Counted from the stretch's first letter, positions 1 through 8,668 are shown. The stretch: 64,000 bases of DNA from Caulobacter soli (GCF_011045195.1 NZ_CP049199.1:4261501-4325500); one strand, 5' to 3'. A program made the numbers and translations. Notes: generated from the sequence alone by a model not told the origin.

Positions 1-1236
1 GATCAGGCCGGTGTTGAGAACGTAGTCGGCGGCGGTGGGCGCCGTGCTCGTTCGCCCGCCCTGATTGCTGACCGCCACCACCAGGCCCCGGACGTTGGGA
101 TCGGCGCTGTCGGCCTTGCCCTCCGAGGCGTTCAGCACCACCGCTCGACCAGAAGCCAGACTGACCTGGCCGCGCACGGCCTCCAGGCTGCCGGCGTTGG
201 AGACCTTGGGCCCGGTCAGCAGGATGAAGCCGCCGTCGCCCGCCGTGATCTTCGCGCCGGCGGCGACCTCGACCGCGCCTTCGGGCCTGGCGTCGTACAG
301 GCCGCTGGCGTTGGTCAGGGCCGAGAAGTTCGTCGCGGGCGGACCGGACACGTCCTGGGCGCCGTTGGCCAGCAGGCCGCCGGTCAGGAATTCGGCGTTG
401 CGGTCTGCGATGGACAGGTCATGCAGGCCGCCGGTGCTGACCGAGGCGGCCCGGCGGCCGATCTCCAGGCTGCTGGCGATGAACGAATGGGTGTTGATCT
501 GCGAGGTCCCGCCGAACAGCACGCCGTTCTGGTTGATCACCAGCACCGTGCCCTGGGCGGTGATCGAGCCCAGGATCTGGCTGGGCGCGGCCGCGCGCGA
601 CGGATCGCGCAGGCCGGTCACCGGATCCAGCCCGCCCACCACGCGGTTCAGCACCACCCAGTCGGGCTGGGCCACGCCGTTCTGGCTCTGGTCGAAATTG
701 AGGGTGGTGTTGGCCCCGACGTTGAAGGTGTCCCACGACAGGATGGCGCGGGACTCGGTCTGCTTGATGTCGACCAGGATGCGGCCCGAACCCGAGGTGG
801 CCTGGGTCGGCGCCAGCGCGCCCTGCCAGACGCCCAGACCGGTTCCCGCTAGGGCGGGATTGATGGCGGGCATCAGCCCCCCCGCGCCCAGGCCGTTGGG
901 CACGGTTCCATTCAGGGCCGCCGCGGCCTGGCGGGCCGCCGCCTGGGCCTGAACGGCCACGTTGACGGTCTTCTGGGCGTTGGTGGCGTTGAGCAGGCTC
1001 CGCGCCGCCGCGGCGTTGGCGCTGGGGGTCACGCCCGGCACGACCGGAACGGCCACGGACGGCGCGCCGGCGCCGGTGGCCGGCAACCGCGCCCCGGCCC
1101 TCAGGGTCGACAGGGCGTCGGCCGACGCCTCGTTCGTCGCGGCGGCCGACAACAGGACGACCACGCTGGCGCCGCAGAACAGCGCGCGCCGCGCCCGGCC
1201 GATCGACGAGAAGAGAGGCTTGGATTTGTCGGCCAT
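1..1236 (-). CDS. FHA-type two-partner secretion exoprotein (TpsA), N-terminal part
   Basis: This gene is open from its ATG at 1236 to the window edge, so only the first 412 codons are visible and the C-terminus is missing. The N-terminus is basic (MADKSKPLF) with a hydrophobic stretch at about residues 18-33 that fits a signal peptide. An Ala-rich linker follows. From about residue 150 there is a TPS/haemagglutination-activity domain with ILSWDTFNVG, VLNRVVGG, ILGSITAQGTVLVINQNGVLFGG and ASSLEIG, the NQNG-type motif being the hallmark that is recognised by the TpsB partner. A later stretch reads as beta-helical haemagglutinin repeat. It is the last visible gene of an operon that begins with tpsB at 8381. 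TpsA proteins are exported by Sec and then through TpsB to the surface, usually for adhesion or contact functions. The exact role here is not visible. Family call is firm, start is plausible. Confidence 0.85.
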   Translation of the reverse strand, partial: MADKSKPLFSSIGRARRALFCGASVVVLLSAAATNEASADALSTLRAGARLPATGAGAPSVAVPVVPGVTPSANAAAARSLLNATNAQKTVNVAVQAQAAARQAAAALNGTVPNGLGAGGLMPAINPALAGTGLGVWQGALAPTQATSGSGRILVDIKQTESRAILSWDTFNVGANTTLNFDQSQNGVAQPDWVVLNRVVGGLDPVTGLRDPSRAAAPSQILGSITAQGTVLVINQNGVLFGGTSQINTHSFIASSLEIGRRAASVSTGGLHDLSIADRNAEFLTGGLLANGAQDVSGPPATNFSALTNASGLYDARPEGAVEVAAGAKITAGDGGFILLTGPKVSNAGSLEAVRGQVSLASGRAVVLNASEGKADSADPNVRGLVVAVSNQGGRTSTAPTAADYVLNTGLI

Positions 1237-1286
1237 GGTCGAACTCTGGTTTCGGGTTGCGAGCGAACCGGGCGGCACGCGAGCGA

Positions 1287-1979
1287 TTACTGGGACTTGA
1301 CGGCGGGCTGGGCGGCCGATTTGGCGGCGGGCTGGGTCAGGGTCTTGTCGGCGGGCACGTCCAGGCGCGCGCCGTAGAGGCGGTCGCCGTAGTCTTGCTC
1401 GAGCTGTTCGATCTGGACGCGCTTGAGGCCGACGAACGGCTCGCGCCGCGCCATGACGTCGGCGACCGTCACGCGGCTGTAGGCGTCGAGCACTTCGCGC
1501 GCCACGCCGATGGCCTGGGCGTTCTTGGCCCTGGCCGCCTCGGCGCCGGCGCGGGCTTCGGTCAGTTGCGCCGACAGCCTTTCACGCTCGGCCTGATCGT
1601 CCCGCACCTGTCGCGTCAGCCGCTCGACCTCGGCCCGGGCTGCGGCCAGGTCGGCCTCGCCCTGGGTCCTGGCCTGGACCGCCTGAGCGGCCTGGGCCTT
1701 GTACTGCGCCAGTTGCGGTCCGCTGACGTCCCGCGAGGCGCGCCCCGCGCGCGCTTCCGCCGTCGCCAGCCGTCGCTTGAGCGCGTCGCGCTCGGCCTCG
1801 GCGGCGGTCTTCTGGGCGACCAGCGAGGCCTGGTTGTTCTGCAGCTCCTGCAGGCGACCGTTGACGGCCACCAGCTGGCTGCGCAGGCGGTCTTCCAGGC
1901 TCTGGGCGTGGGCCGTCCCCGTCGTGGCGGCGGTGGCGGCCGTCAGGCCCAGGATCGCGGCGATGATCGCGCGGCGCAT
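1287..1979 (-). CDS. periplasmic coiled-coil protein of the TPS operon
   Basis: A 230-residue protein with a clear signal peptide (MRRAIIAAILGLTAATAA, cleavage near TAHAQ). Residues about 25-180 are almost entirely Ala/Glu/Arg/Gln-rich heptads, predicted to form a long coiled coil, and the tail is short and Lys/Ala/Pro-rich (repeated AAKSAAQPA). The ATG at 1979 lies two bases after the stop of the porin gene, so the two are probably co-translated. I recognise no enzymatic motif. Coiled-coil periplasmic proteins next to ExbB/ExbD/TonB genes resemble YbgF/CpoB-like or TolA-like spacers that link the inner-membrane motor to the outer membrane, but that role is inferred only from position and shape. 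Confidence 0.75.
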   Translation of the reverse strand: MRRAIIAAILGLTAATAATTGTAHAQSLEDRLRSQLVAVNGRLQELQNNQASLVAQKTAAEAERDALKRRLATAEARAGRASRDVSGPQLAQYKAQAAQAVQARTQGEADLAAARAEVERLTRQVRDDQAERERLSAQLTEARAGAEAARAKNAQAIGVAREVLDAYSRVTVADVMARREPFVGLKRVQIEQLEQDYGDRLYGARLDVPADKTLTQPAAKSAAQPAVKSQ

Positions 1980-1981
1980 GG

Positions 1982-3766
1982 TCAGAACCTCACATTGAAG
2001 TCGATCTGACCCACGTCGATCGACAGCGGCGGTCCCGACACCTCGTTGGCGCTGAACCAGCGGAACTCGATGTTCGCGCCTTCGAACAGGCCCAGGCTGG
2101 CGTTGACGAAGTAGCCCTTGGCGTTGGTGCCGCCGAGGTGGAAGTCGGAGTCGGTGTAGCCGTCGAGCACCGAGTCCGCCTCGAGCCGCTTGTAGCCGGC
2201 CGTGAGGTTCCACTGGCCCCAGGCATAGGGGTTGAGCTGGCCGTAGACGAGCTTGCCCATGTAGGCGTTGGGCCCGGTGGCCAGGCGCGAGCCGGCCTGC
2301 CCCGCCGTCGGCGCGGGACAGGGATTGTCATCCAGGTTGTTGTTCACCGGCAGGCCCAGCTCGTTGTAGCGGCAGGCGTCGCCGCGATCGAAGGCCAGGT
2401 TGCGGGCGTAGGCGCCGACCAGCAGCAGGTGGCGGTCGTCCTCAAGCTTCATGTCGAACGAGGTGCTCAGGTCCAGCACGTCGTAGTCGAAGCTGAGGCC
2501 GGCATATTGCGGCACGGGATAGTCGGTGACGCCGGGCGGCGGCAGGATGTTGCGCAGCAGGAAGAGCGTATTGCCCTTCTGCATGAAGGCCGGCCGCGTG
2601 AAGTCGGTCGTGCACTCGGTCACGCCGGTATAGAGCGCGCAAGGATCCGACAGCAGGCCCCGGTCGTACTGGAACTGGTAGAAGGCGGCGCTGGCGCGCC
2701 AGTCGAAGCGGTTGGTCTGCCAGGTGATCTCGCCCTGGCCGCCGAACATCCACTTGGTCTTGGTGTTGGCCTTGTCGGGGCTGTTGGTCGGGAAGTTGCC
2801 GTCGCGATAGTCCATCATGAAGGCGCCGGCCGTGCCCGAGACGCTGATGCGGTGACGCGGGAACAGCGGATAGCGGATGGTGGCCGCCGCGCCGTCCAGG
2901 GCCAGGTCGGTGTCGTAGACCAGGTCGGTCAGGCGGTAGCCTTCGATCTCGTCCACGAACGGATTGGGCATGCGCCCGACCGAGCCGCTCAGCCACGACA
3001 GCGGCTTGATGTCGACATAGGCGCGGTCCAGCCAGATGTCCTTCTTGGTCAGGCCGCCGCCCAGCAGCTGGGTGGTCGAGACCGGGCTGTTGCTACGGCC
3101 GCTGGCCAGGCGGATGTGGGCCGAGATCTGGTCGGAGATCTCGGCGTCCAGATTGATCCGGGCACGGACCGACAGCTGGCTGCCCCGATCCTGCAGGGTG
3201 TTGAGCAGCGGCACGCCGGCGGGGTTGGTGTTGGGATTGAGATCCGTCGGGCCGTTGGCGTTCAGGGCCGCGAAGTCGATCATCACCGGGATGTTGGAGT
3301 CGTCGTACCGGTCGAACTGGTCGCGGAAGCGCACGTCGCCGCTGAGCTTGATGCGCTGGGTCCATTCCGGGATCACGTTGGGCGCGGCCCAGTTCTCCTC
3401 GCGGGCCTGCTTGAGCACCTCCTGGCGGATTTCGTCGCGCAGTTGGGCCTTCACGGTCTCGGGCACGTAGGGGATGCGCGTGGCGCCGGGCGCGGGCGGC
3501 GGCAGGGCCGGCGCGGTCGCCTGGGCGCTCTCGGCCGCGCGGGCGGCGGCGGTCTGCTGCTGGGCCTGGGCCATCAGGTCGTCGGCGGCGGCCTGGCTGA
3601 TCACCCCCTGCTTGACCAGCAGGCGCGTCAGGTTGACGGCGAGGTCGGCCGACGGCGTCCCCGACTGGGCGGCCGCGGGTCCCGCGAGGGCCACGGCGAG
3701 CAGGGCCGCCACGGCCGATCCGCCCAAGGCGGCCTGGCGCGACATAGCGGTCGTCGGTCTGGTCAT
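1982..3766 (-). CDS. putative outer-membrane porin with N-terminal coiled coil
   Basis: About 594 residues when started at the ATG at 3766, which has an AGGGGATC Shine-Dalgarno eight or so bases upstream. It has a signal peptide (AALGGSAVAALLAVALAGPAAAQ). Residues about 30-130 contain a short helical, Gln/Ala-rich region typical of the periplasmic stalk of the putative-porin family. The rest is rich in alternating aromatic and polar residues with many beta-strand-like segments and ends in ...GQIDFNVRF, a C-terminal Phe as expected for BAM-inserted barrels. A longer start at 3808 overlaps the stop of the upstream tonB (ATGA) and would add 14 residues before the signal peptide. It may be used by coupling. 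Its association with TonB/ExbB/ExbD suggests an outer-membrane partner of the motor, but it has no recognisable plug domain of a TonB-dependent receptor. Confidence 0.8.
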   Translation of the reverse strand: MTRPTTAMSRQAALGGSAVAALLAVALAGPAAAQSGTPSADLAVNLTRLLVKQGVISQAAADDLMAQAQQQTAAARAAESAQATAPALPPPAPGATRIPYVPETVKAQLRDEIRQEVLKQAREENWAAPNVIPEWTQRIKLSGDVRFRDQFDRYDDSNIPVMIDFAALNANGPTDLNPNTNPAGVPLLNTLQDRGSQLSVRARINLDAEISDQISAHIRLASGRSNSPVSTTQLLGGGLTKKDIWLDRAYVDIKPLSWLSGSVGRMPNPFVDEIEGYRLTDLVYDTDLALDGAAATIRYPLFPRHRISVSGTAGAFMMDYRDGNFPTNSPDKANTKTKWMFGGQGEITWQTNRFDWRASAAFYQFQYDRGLLSDPCALYTGVTECTTDFTRPAFMQKGNTLFLLRNILPPPGVTDYPVPQYAGLSFDYDVLDLSTSFDMKLEDDRHLLLVGAYARNLAFDRGDACRYNELGLPVNNNLDDNPCPAPTAGQAGSRLATGPNAYMGKLVYGQLNPYAWGQWNLTAGYKRLEADSVLDGYTDSDFHLGGTNAKGYFVNASLGLFEGANIEFRWFSANEVSGPPLSIDVGQIDFNVRF

Positions 3767-3804
3767 GGAGGATCCCCTGTTATTTCGGCGGCGCTGCGTG
3801 AGGG

Positions 3805-4482
3805 TCATGCCCTCCGGCCCCGCAAGGCCACGCGGGCCGGAAACTTGAGTTGTGGCGGTGGCGGATCGAGACGCGGCAGCGCCTGGAGGGCGGCCACCAG
3901 CGCGCGGTCGGCGCGCTCGTCGCCGCTGGACTTGGCGATGGAGACGCTTCCGATGGAGCCGTCCGGCTTCACCCAGATCCGCACCTGCGCGGCGAAGAAC
4001 AGTCGGTTGACCCGGTCGTCGGCCTGGATCGCGCTCTGCAGTTGCGAACGCAGGTAGCGCTGATAGCTGGCCTCGGCGAACCCGCCGTCGCCGCCGGTGT
4101 CCGAGCCGTTGGGATCGCCGCCCACCGAAACGCCGCCGCCCTTGCCCGCCGCCACGCCGAACGCGTCGGCGCCGGCCTGGGCCGGTCCGTTGATCGTCAG
4201 CTGCTTGGGCGCATCGCTCTTGGCCGGGGCCTCGGGTTGGGGATCGGGCGTGGGCGAAGGCGTCTGGTCCTTCACGGGCTCGGGCGGCTGTTCCTTGGGC
4301 GGCGGAGGGGGCGGAGGCGGAGGCGGCGCCAGGGCCACCATGGGCGGCGGCGCGACCTTGCGGCTCACGCCTCCGGTGTCGTTGGCCAGCCGCCAGACGC
4401 CGACCGCCAGCGCGGCCAGGACCACGACGGGGATCACGATCCGGGCGACCGCGCCGATCCGATGACGGAGGAGCTGACTCAT
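3805..4482 (-). CDS. TonB family energy transducer (TPS operon)
   Basis: A 225-residue TonB-like protein. There is one membrane anchor at about residues 14-30 (VARIVIPVVVLAALAVGVW), then a Pro-rich spacer with a run of ten prolines followed by PEP/KDQTPSPTPDPQPEAP-like sequence, a Gly-rich linker, and a C-terminal TonB-like fold from about residue 140 (YQRYLRSQLQSAIQ, then VRIWVKPDGSIGSVSIAKSSGDERADRALVAAL). The gene sits directly after exbD with a 10-base gap and its stop overlaps a possible porin start, which places it in a complete ExbB-ExbD-TonB motor set. A second, unrelated tonB-like gene lies at 10364-11041. The dedicated receptor is unknown; the porin downstream or TpsB upstream are candidates by context. 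Confidence 0.85.
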   Translation of the reverse strand: MSQLLRHRIGAVARIVIPVVVLAALAVGVWRLANDTGGVSRKVAPPPMVALAPPPPPPPPPPKEQPPEPVKDQTPSPTPDPQPEAPAKSDAPKQLTINGPAQAGADAFGVAAGKGGGVSVGGDPNGSDTGGDGGFAEASYQRYLRSQLQSAIQADDRVNRLFFAAQVRIWVKPDGSIGSVSIAKSSGDERADRALVAALQALPRLDPPPPQLKFPARVALRGRRA

Positions 4483-4492
4483 CGGTCCCGGC

Positions 4493-4900
4493 TCAGCGCT
4501 CTTCGGCTCGGCCGGTGACCAGCCCGACCTGGTTCAGGTCGAGCCGACGCAGCAGATCCAGCACGTCGGTCACCCGCTGGTACTGGACGACGGCGTCGCC
4601 CTTGACCACGATCGGGAACTCCGGCTCGGTCGCCTTGGCCGTGCGCAGGCGCGTCTCCAGCTCCGGCAAGGTGACCGGATAGGCGTCGAGGAACACGTCC
4701 CCGTTGCTGTTGATCGTGATCGCCTTGGTCTTGGGCTTGGCCAGGCTGGTGGCCGAGCTGGCCTTGGGCAGATCGACCTTGATCCCCTGCACCGAGGCGG
4801 TGGTCAGGATGATGAAGACGATCAGCAGCACATAGGCCAGATCGAGCATCGGGGTGATGTTGATGTCGTCGTAAACGCGATCGTCGTCTTGCACCTGCAT
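4493..4900 (-). CDS. exbD: biopolymer transporter ExbD
   Basis: A 135-residue ExbD/TolR family protein. It has the short cytoplasmic N-terminus with the conserved DDINITPMLDLAYVLLIVFI motif. The Asp in PMLD-LAYVLL is the proton-relay residue of the family, in the single membrane helix at about residues 17-37. The periplasmic domain contains the usual IKVDLPKA, AITINSNGDVFLD and PIVVKGDAVVQYQRVTDVLDLLR segments. It lies between the ExbB fusion gene (25-base gap) and tonB (10-base gap). With ExbB it forms the proton-driven inner-membrane motor that energises TonB. Length and motifs are typical. Confidence 0.93.
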   Translation of the reverse strand: MQVQDDDRVYDDINITPMLDLAYVLLIVFIILTTASVQGIKVDLPKASSATSLAKPKTKAITINSNGDVFLDAYPVTLPELETRLRTAKATEPEFPIVVKGDAVVQYQRVTDVLDLLRRLDLNQVGLVTGRAEER

Positions 4901-4924
4901 GGCGTGGCTCCCCGCTCCGCCGGC

Positions 4925-6733
4925 CTATTCGGCCGCTTCGGCGTAGGACGCAGCGCTGAAGCGCTCCGAGGCACGCGTGATGAATTCGTCGACGAACACG
5001 AGCATGTTCGCCTGGACGGATTTGTTGCGGGTGACGACGTAGTTGTAGCCGAACAGCGACGGGATCGCGACGGCCAGACCCGCGACCGTGGCCAGCAAGG
5101 CGGCCGAGATGCCGGGCGCGATGGCGTTGACGTTGACGTCGCCGGCCGCCGCGATCGCCGCGAAGGTGATCATCACCCCGACCACCGTGCCCAGCAGGCC
5201 CAGGAACGGTCCGCCGGAGATGGCGATGGTCAGCACCACCAGCGACTTGGCCAGCCGCTGGTTCTCGCGCACCAGGGTGGCGTCCATCAGGGCGCGGATC
5301 ACCTGGATCGCCTCGGCGCGCAGGATCATCCCGCTCTTGAGATGGCGGCGGGCGATCTCGTCGGCGCCGGCGCGGTAGATGCGGTAGATCGACGAGCTCT
5401 CGACGGCCCGGGTCTCCGAGCGCTCCAGGCGTTCGGGATGGGTCAGGGCCAGCAGGTCGTCGCCATGGCGGCGGAACAGCTCGACGAAGCGGTCGTTGGC
5501 CGCGTCGACCCGGCCGACATAGACCGACTTGCTCCAGATCACATAGATCGCGGCCGCGCCCATGATCCCGAGGATCGCGATGATCACCCAGGCGTCGACG
5601 GTCACCGACTTGACGATCACGCCGAAGGGTCCGAAGCCGAAACCCGACTGCTTTTCATCGCCGGCGAAGGTCGCCAGCTTGGAGTCCTGTCCCTGCGAGA
5701 CGGCGTCCATGCGGATCAGCGCGGCGGGACGGGCCACCTTCGAGAAGCGCACCTCGTCCACGCCGCCCGCGAAGCCGGACAGGCTCCCGCCGGGCGCGTC
5801 GGCGCCGATGGCGACCGGACCGTTCAGGGCCGGCGTCGTGGCCGGACCGGCCACGGCGCTGACGCCGTCGACATAGAGCGTCACCGCGCTGCCGTCGGAG
5901 ACAGCGGCCAGATGGGTCCACTTGCCCGTCCCGACCGGCGCGGGCGCGACCAGGCGCTGGCCCGAGACCTCGACGAACGGCGCGCCGTCCTGCAGGCCGA
6001 GCACGACACCCTGCCCGCCGTCGCGGCGGGCGACCAGGGCGACCTGGCCGGTGATCGCGTCGGGCCGGGCCCAGGCGCTGATCGTGAACGGCGCGCCGGC
6101 CGCCACGGCCAGCAAGGGCGAGGCGTTGACCATCATCGGCGCCTGGCCGTCGAAACGGCCGCCTCTGCCGATCACCGAGCCTTCGTCGGTCGCCGAGGGC
6201 GCGCTCAGGGCGTTGTTGCCGTTGGCGGTCTTGTCCTTGGGCGCCACGCCGTTGGCGCCGTCGAAGTGAAAGACGGCCGCATAGTCGGCGTCGAAGGTGC
6301 CGGCGGTGTCGACCGCGGCGGGCGCGGCCTTGTTGCCGTAGTACATCCAGATGGTGCGGCTGGCGCCGACCGGGAATTCCGGAACGTCGACCCAGACCAG
6401 GGCCACGCCCAGCAGCGGGTCGAAGCTTTCGATGTGATAGGCCAGCGGCGTCTTGTCGTCGGCGGCCACGAAACGCAGGTCCGCGCCGTTGTCGGCCGAA
6501 TCCTCGAAGTGGAAGTTGCCGCTGTGCAGGCGCAGCAGCAGCGGCGCGCGGCCTACGGCGCCGTTGATCGGCGCGCCCTTGGCCGTGGTGTCGATATCGA
6601 CCTGGACCCGATAGGACCAGTGCTTGTCCCACCAGGCCAGGGCGCCGGTCGGAACCGCCGACGCGATGGCGGCCAGCAGGGCCGCGAAGACGAAGCCTTT
6701 GAGAACACCCTTTCGGGATTGCGCGCCGCGCAT
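4925..6733 (-). CDS. DUF2341-LamG-ExbB/TolQ fusion protein
   Basis: A 602-residue fusion. Residues 1-33 are a signal-like segment (KGFVFAALLAAIASAVP). Residues about 34-150 match DUF2341 in character (WWDKHWSYRVQVDID, WVDVPEFP, IWMYYGNK). Residues about 155-340 look like a LamG/concanavalin-type jelly roll (FTISAWARPD, WTHLAAVSDGSAVTLYVDG, VDEVRFSKVARPAALI). From about residue 375 an ExbB/MotA/TolQ proton channel follows: a first membrane helix (AWVIIAILGIMGAAAIYVIW), a cytoplasmic loop, then the paired helices with GGPFLGLLGTVVGVMITF and ISAALLATVAGLAVAIPS. ExbB normally has its N-terminus in the periplasm, so the fused domains would sit there. The ATG follows the tpsB stop by one base. A sugar- or protein-binding sensor attached to a proton motor is inferred, not shown. 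Confidence 0.88.
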   Translation of the reverse strand: MRGAQSRKGVLKGFVFAALLAAIASAVPTGALAWWDKHWSYRVQVDIDTTAKGAPINGAVGRAPLLLRLHSGNFHFEDSADNGADLRFVAADDKTPLAYHIESFDPLLGVALVWVDVPEFPVGASRTIWMYYGNKAAPAAVDTAGTFDADYAAVFHFDGANGVAPKDKTANGNNALSAPSATDEGSVIGRGGRFDGQAPMMVNASPLLAVAAGAPFTISAWARPDAITGQVALVARRDGGQGVVLGLQDGAPFVEVSGQRLVAPAPVGTGKWTHLAAVSDGSAVTLYVDGVSAVAGPATTPALNGPVAIGADAPGGSLSGFAGGVDEVRFSKVARPAALIRMDAVSQGQDSKLATFAGDEKQSGFGFGPFGVIVKSVTVDAWVIIAILGIMGAAAIYVIWSKSVYVGRVDAANDRFVELFRRHGDDLLALTHPERLERSETRAVESSSIYRIYRAGADEIARRHLKSGMILRAEAIQVIRALMDATLVRENQRLAKSLVVLTIAISGGPFLGLLGTVVGVMITFAAIAAAGDVNVNAIAPGISAALLATVAGLAVAIPSLFGYNYVVTRNKSVQANMLVFVDEFITRASERFSAASYAEAAE

Positions 6734-6734
6734 C

Positions 6735-8381
6735 TTAGAACTCCGCTTTCAGGCTGAATGAGAAGTACGGACGGCCATCGGTGCGATTGGACCCGTTCCG
6801 CAGGGGGAAGGCGGCGACGACGTCGCCGTGCAGACGTTTGAGAAGCTGGACGCGCGTGCCCAGGCCGGCGCTGTAGAGGAAGAACTCCTCCTGCTGTTCG
6901 GCCAGGGGCTGCAGCACCCAGGCGCCGGCGCCGTCGAGGAAGCCGTAGACCCGCCAGCTCTCCACCAGGCCGGGCGCGGTGTAGAGCGTCGGGCTTTGCA
7001 CCTCGACCGAGCCGAAGACGCCGCCGTCGCCGACGGCCTCGGCCGACAGATAGCCGCGCACGCTGGTCAGGCCGCCGATGGCGAACTGCTCGGCCGACGG
7101 CAGGGGCGTGTCGCTGACCTGGCCGGAGAAGCGGAAGGTCGCGTCGAAGCCCCGGCCCAGCGGCCGTTCGTGTTCAAGATCCAGGTTCAGGTGGATGAAG
7201 TTGGCCCGCGCGTCGCCGCGCCGCGCCCTGAAGCCGTCGTCGTGATCGCCGAACCCGCGGATGTTGGCCGTGACGGCAACGGTCGCCGTGGTGTTGGACT
7301 CGGCCTGGCGCCGCCAGGTGTAGGCCCCGTTCAGAGGCCAGTACTCGATCTGCCCCGAACTGACCTCGGCGGTCTCCAGGCGCACGAACTCGAAGTACTT
7401 CTTGTAGTCGAGGCCGCCGGAGAAGCTCTGGCTGATCGCGCCCGACGACGGGAACTGGTGGATCAGCCGCGCGCCGACCGTGGTGCCCTTGCCCAGCACC
7501 GAAACGCCGCCGAGCGTGGCCACGTCGCTGTTGGAGTGGAAGCCGTAGAGCAGGCCCGTCAACGACGTGCCCCAGATCGGCGCCACGTAGGAGCCGGCAT
7601 AGACCTCGGTGTCCGACTGGCGCTCCGGCGCGACCTGGTAGGTCGCCGACAGGCTGTGACCGCGCTGCCAGAGATTGTCGTAGCGCAGGTTGGCCGACAG
7701 CCGCAGCGGCTTGGTGAAGGCGCTGTGGTCGTTGTTGAGCTCAAGGCTGCCGTGAACCGGCTGCTCCTCGGTCACCTGCAGGTCGACATCGACCGTGCCC
7801 GGCGCGACGCCGGCGCGGATAATGGGGGTGACCTGACGATCCGGCAGGCGGTTGGCCGCGGTGATCTGGGCCTGGGCCGCGTCGAGGTCCGGCACCTGCC
7901 CCTCGGTCAGGGCCGGCAGTTCGTCCTTCAAGCGGTCCATCGAGTGATATTTGGAGCCCACCACCCGCAGGCGGCCGATCGGGGCCTCGACCACGTGCAG
8001 GCGAACGACGCCGTCGGAGACGCTCTGCCGGGGCACCTCGACGACGACCGTCTGGAAGCCCTTGGCGTGATAGGCCTCCTCCAGCGCCTTCTGGGCGGCC
8101 GTCACGTCGCTGCGCGTCCGCCCGGGCCCCATGAACGGATAGATCGCGTTCTCGAGCGAAACCTGGTCGAGCACCGTGTTGCCGTCGACGTCGATGGCCT
8201 GGATGTCGAAGGTGGGCTCAGCCTGCGCGGCGTCCTGCGCCAGCGCCGCGCCGCTCCAGGCGCCCAACAGGCAGGCGGTCGCGACGACCTTCAGGCCCAC
8301 GCAGGCAAGCTCGGACGCCGCCAAGGGCGTCCGACGACGTGAGCGCCACGCGCTCCCGAAAAACGACGTCTTCGCAGACAA
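6735..8381 (-). CDS. ShlB/FhaC/HecB-type TPS transporter (TpsB)
   Basis: A 548-residue outer-membrane protein of the Omp85-related TpsB family. A signal peptide lies around residues 28-48 (VVATACLLGAWSGAALAQ). Two POTRA domains follow: FDIQAIDVDGNTVLDQVSLENAIYPFMG at about residues 57-85 with VVEVPRQSVSDGVVRLHVVEAPIGRLRV, then GTVDVDLQVTEEQPVHGSLELNND. The 16-strand barrel includes the family motif IGGLTSVRGYLSAEAVGDGG with its VRGY loop and ends in the aromatic-rich FSFSLKAEF. The start shown is a TTG with a G-rich upstream stretch. A GTG near 8319-8299 would give a shorter signal peptide and is possible. It should secrete the TpsA whose gene lies 5.5 kb downstream in the same operon. Having motor genes between tpsB and tpsA is unusual. 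Confidence 0.9.
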   Translation of the reverse strand: MSAKTSFFGSAWRSRRRTPLAASELACVGLKVVATACLLGAWSGAALAQDAAQAEPTFDIQAIDVDGNTVLDQVSLENAIYPFMGPGRTRSDVTAAQKALEEAYHAKGFQTVVVEVPRQSVSDGVVRLHVVEAPIGRLRVVGSKYHSMDRLKDELPALTEGQVPDLDAAQAQITAANRLPDRQVTPIIRAGVAPGTVDVDLQVTEEQPVHGSLELNNDHSAFTKPLRLSANLRYDNLWQRGHSLSATYQVAPERQSDTEVYAGSYVAPIWGTSLTGLLYGFHSNSDVATLGGVSVLGKGTTVGARLIHQFPSSGAISQSFSGGLDYKKYFEFVRLETAEVSSGQIEYWPLNGAYTWRRQAESNTTATVAVTANIRGFGDHDDGFRARRGDARANFIHLNLDLEHERPLGRGFDATFRFSGQVSDTPLPSAEQFAIGGLTSVRGYLSAEAVGDGGVFGSVEVQSPTLYTAPGLVESWRVYGFLDGAGAWVLQPLAEQQEEFFLYSAGLGTRVQLLKRLHGDVVAAFPLRNGSNRTDGRPYFSFSLKAEF

Positions 8382-8582
8382 AGACCAGCCCCCGAACCCA
8401 ATTCGTCAAGACAGATACAAGTACAGTCGCGCACCAGGCGCGGATCAATTCGAGGAATCGCGATGTCTACTAAGATATCGTCGGAACTGACGCGTCCAAC
8501 ATTCGCACCATCCGTGCATTGACGAATGGATTCACACACAGCGAATGTCAGGTCGCGCCGATTACCGACGTCCCCGTTTGTG

Positions 8583-8668
8583 TTGGAGACAACTGAGCGC
8601 CGAGCGATGCGACAAGATTTTAGATGAACTTTTTGCGTCAAAAAGCGGCGCTGGAGACGACTCAGCGC
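8583..8668. repeat. short direct repeat and hairpin between fecR and tpsB
   Basis: The 280-base gap between fecR and tpsB holds no gene that I can support. It contains a direct repeat of 17 bases (TGGAGACAACTGAGCGC at 8583-8599 and TGGAGACGACTCAGCGC at 8652-8668, 15 of 17 identical). The second copy overlaps the fecR stop codon. Between them is a perfect 7-bp inverted repeat, CTTTTTG and CAAAAAG, at 8629-8645 with a 3-base loop. The stem is AT-rich, so it is a weak terminator candidate. The rest of the gap presumably carries the tpsB promoter. Confidence 0.5.

Noticed and set aside
2138..4057. Long open frame on the plus strand opposite the porin and tonB genes
   Set aside because: It has the His/Val/Gly/Ala/Arg-rich mix of a GC-rich antisense shadow, no Shine-Dalgarno, and lies over genes with clear family motifs.
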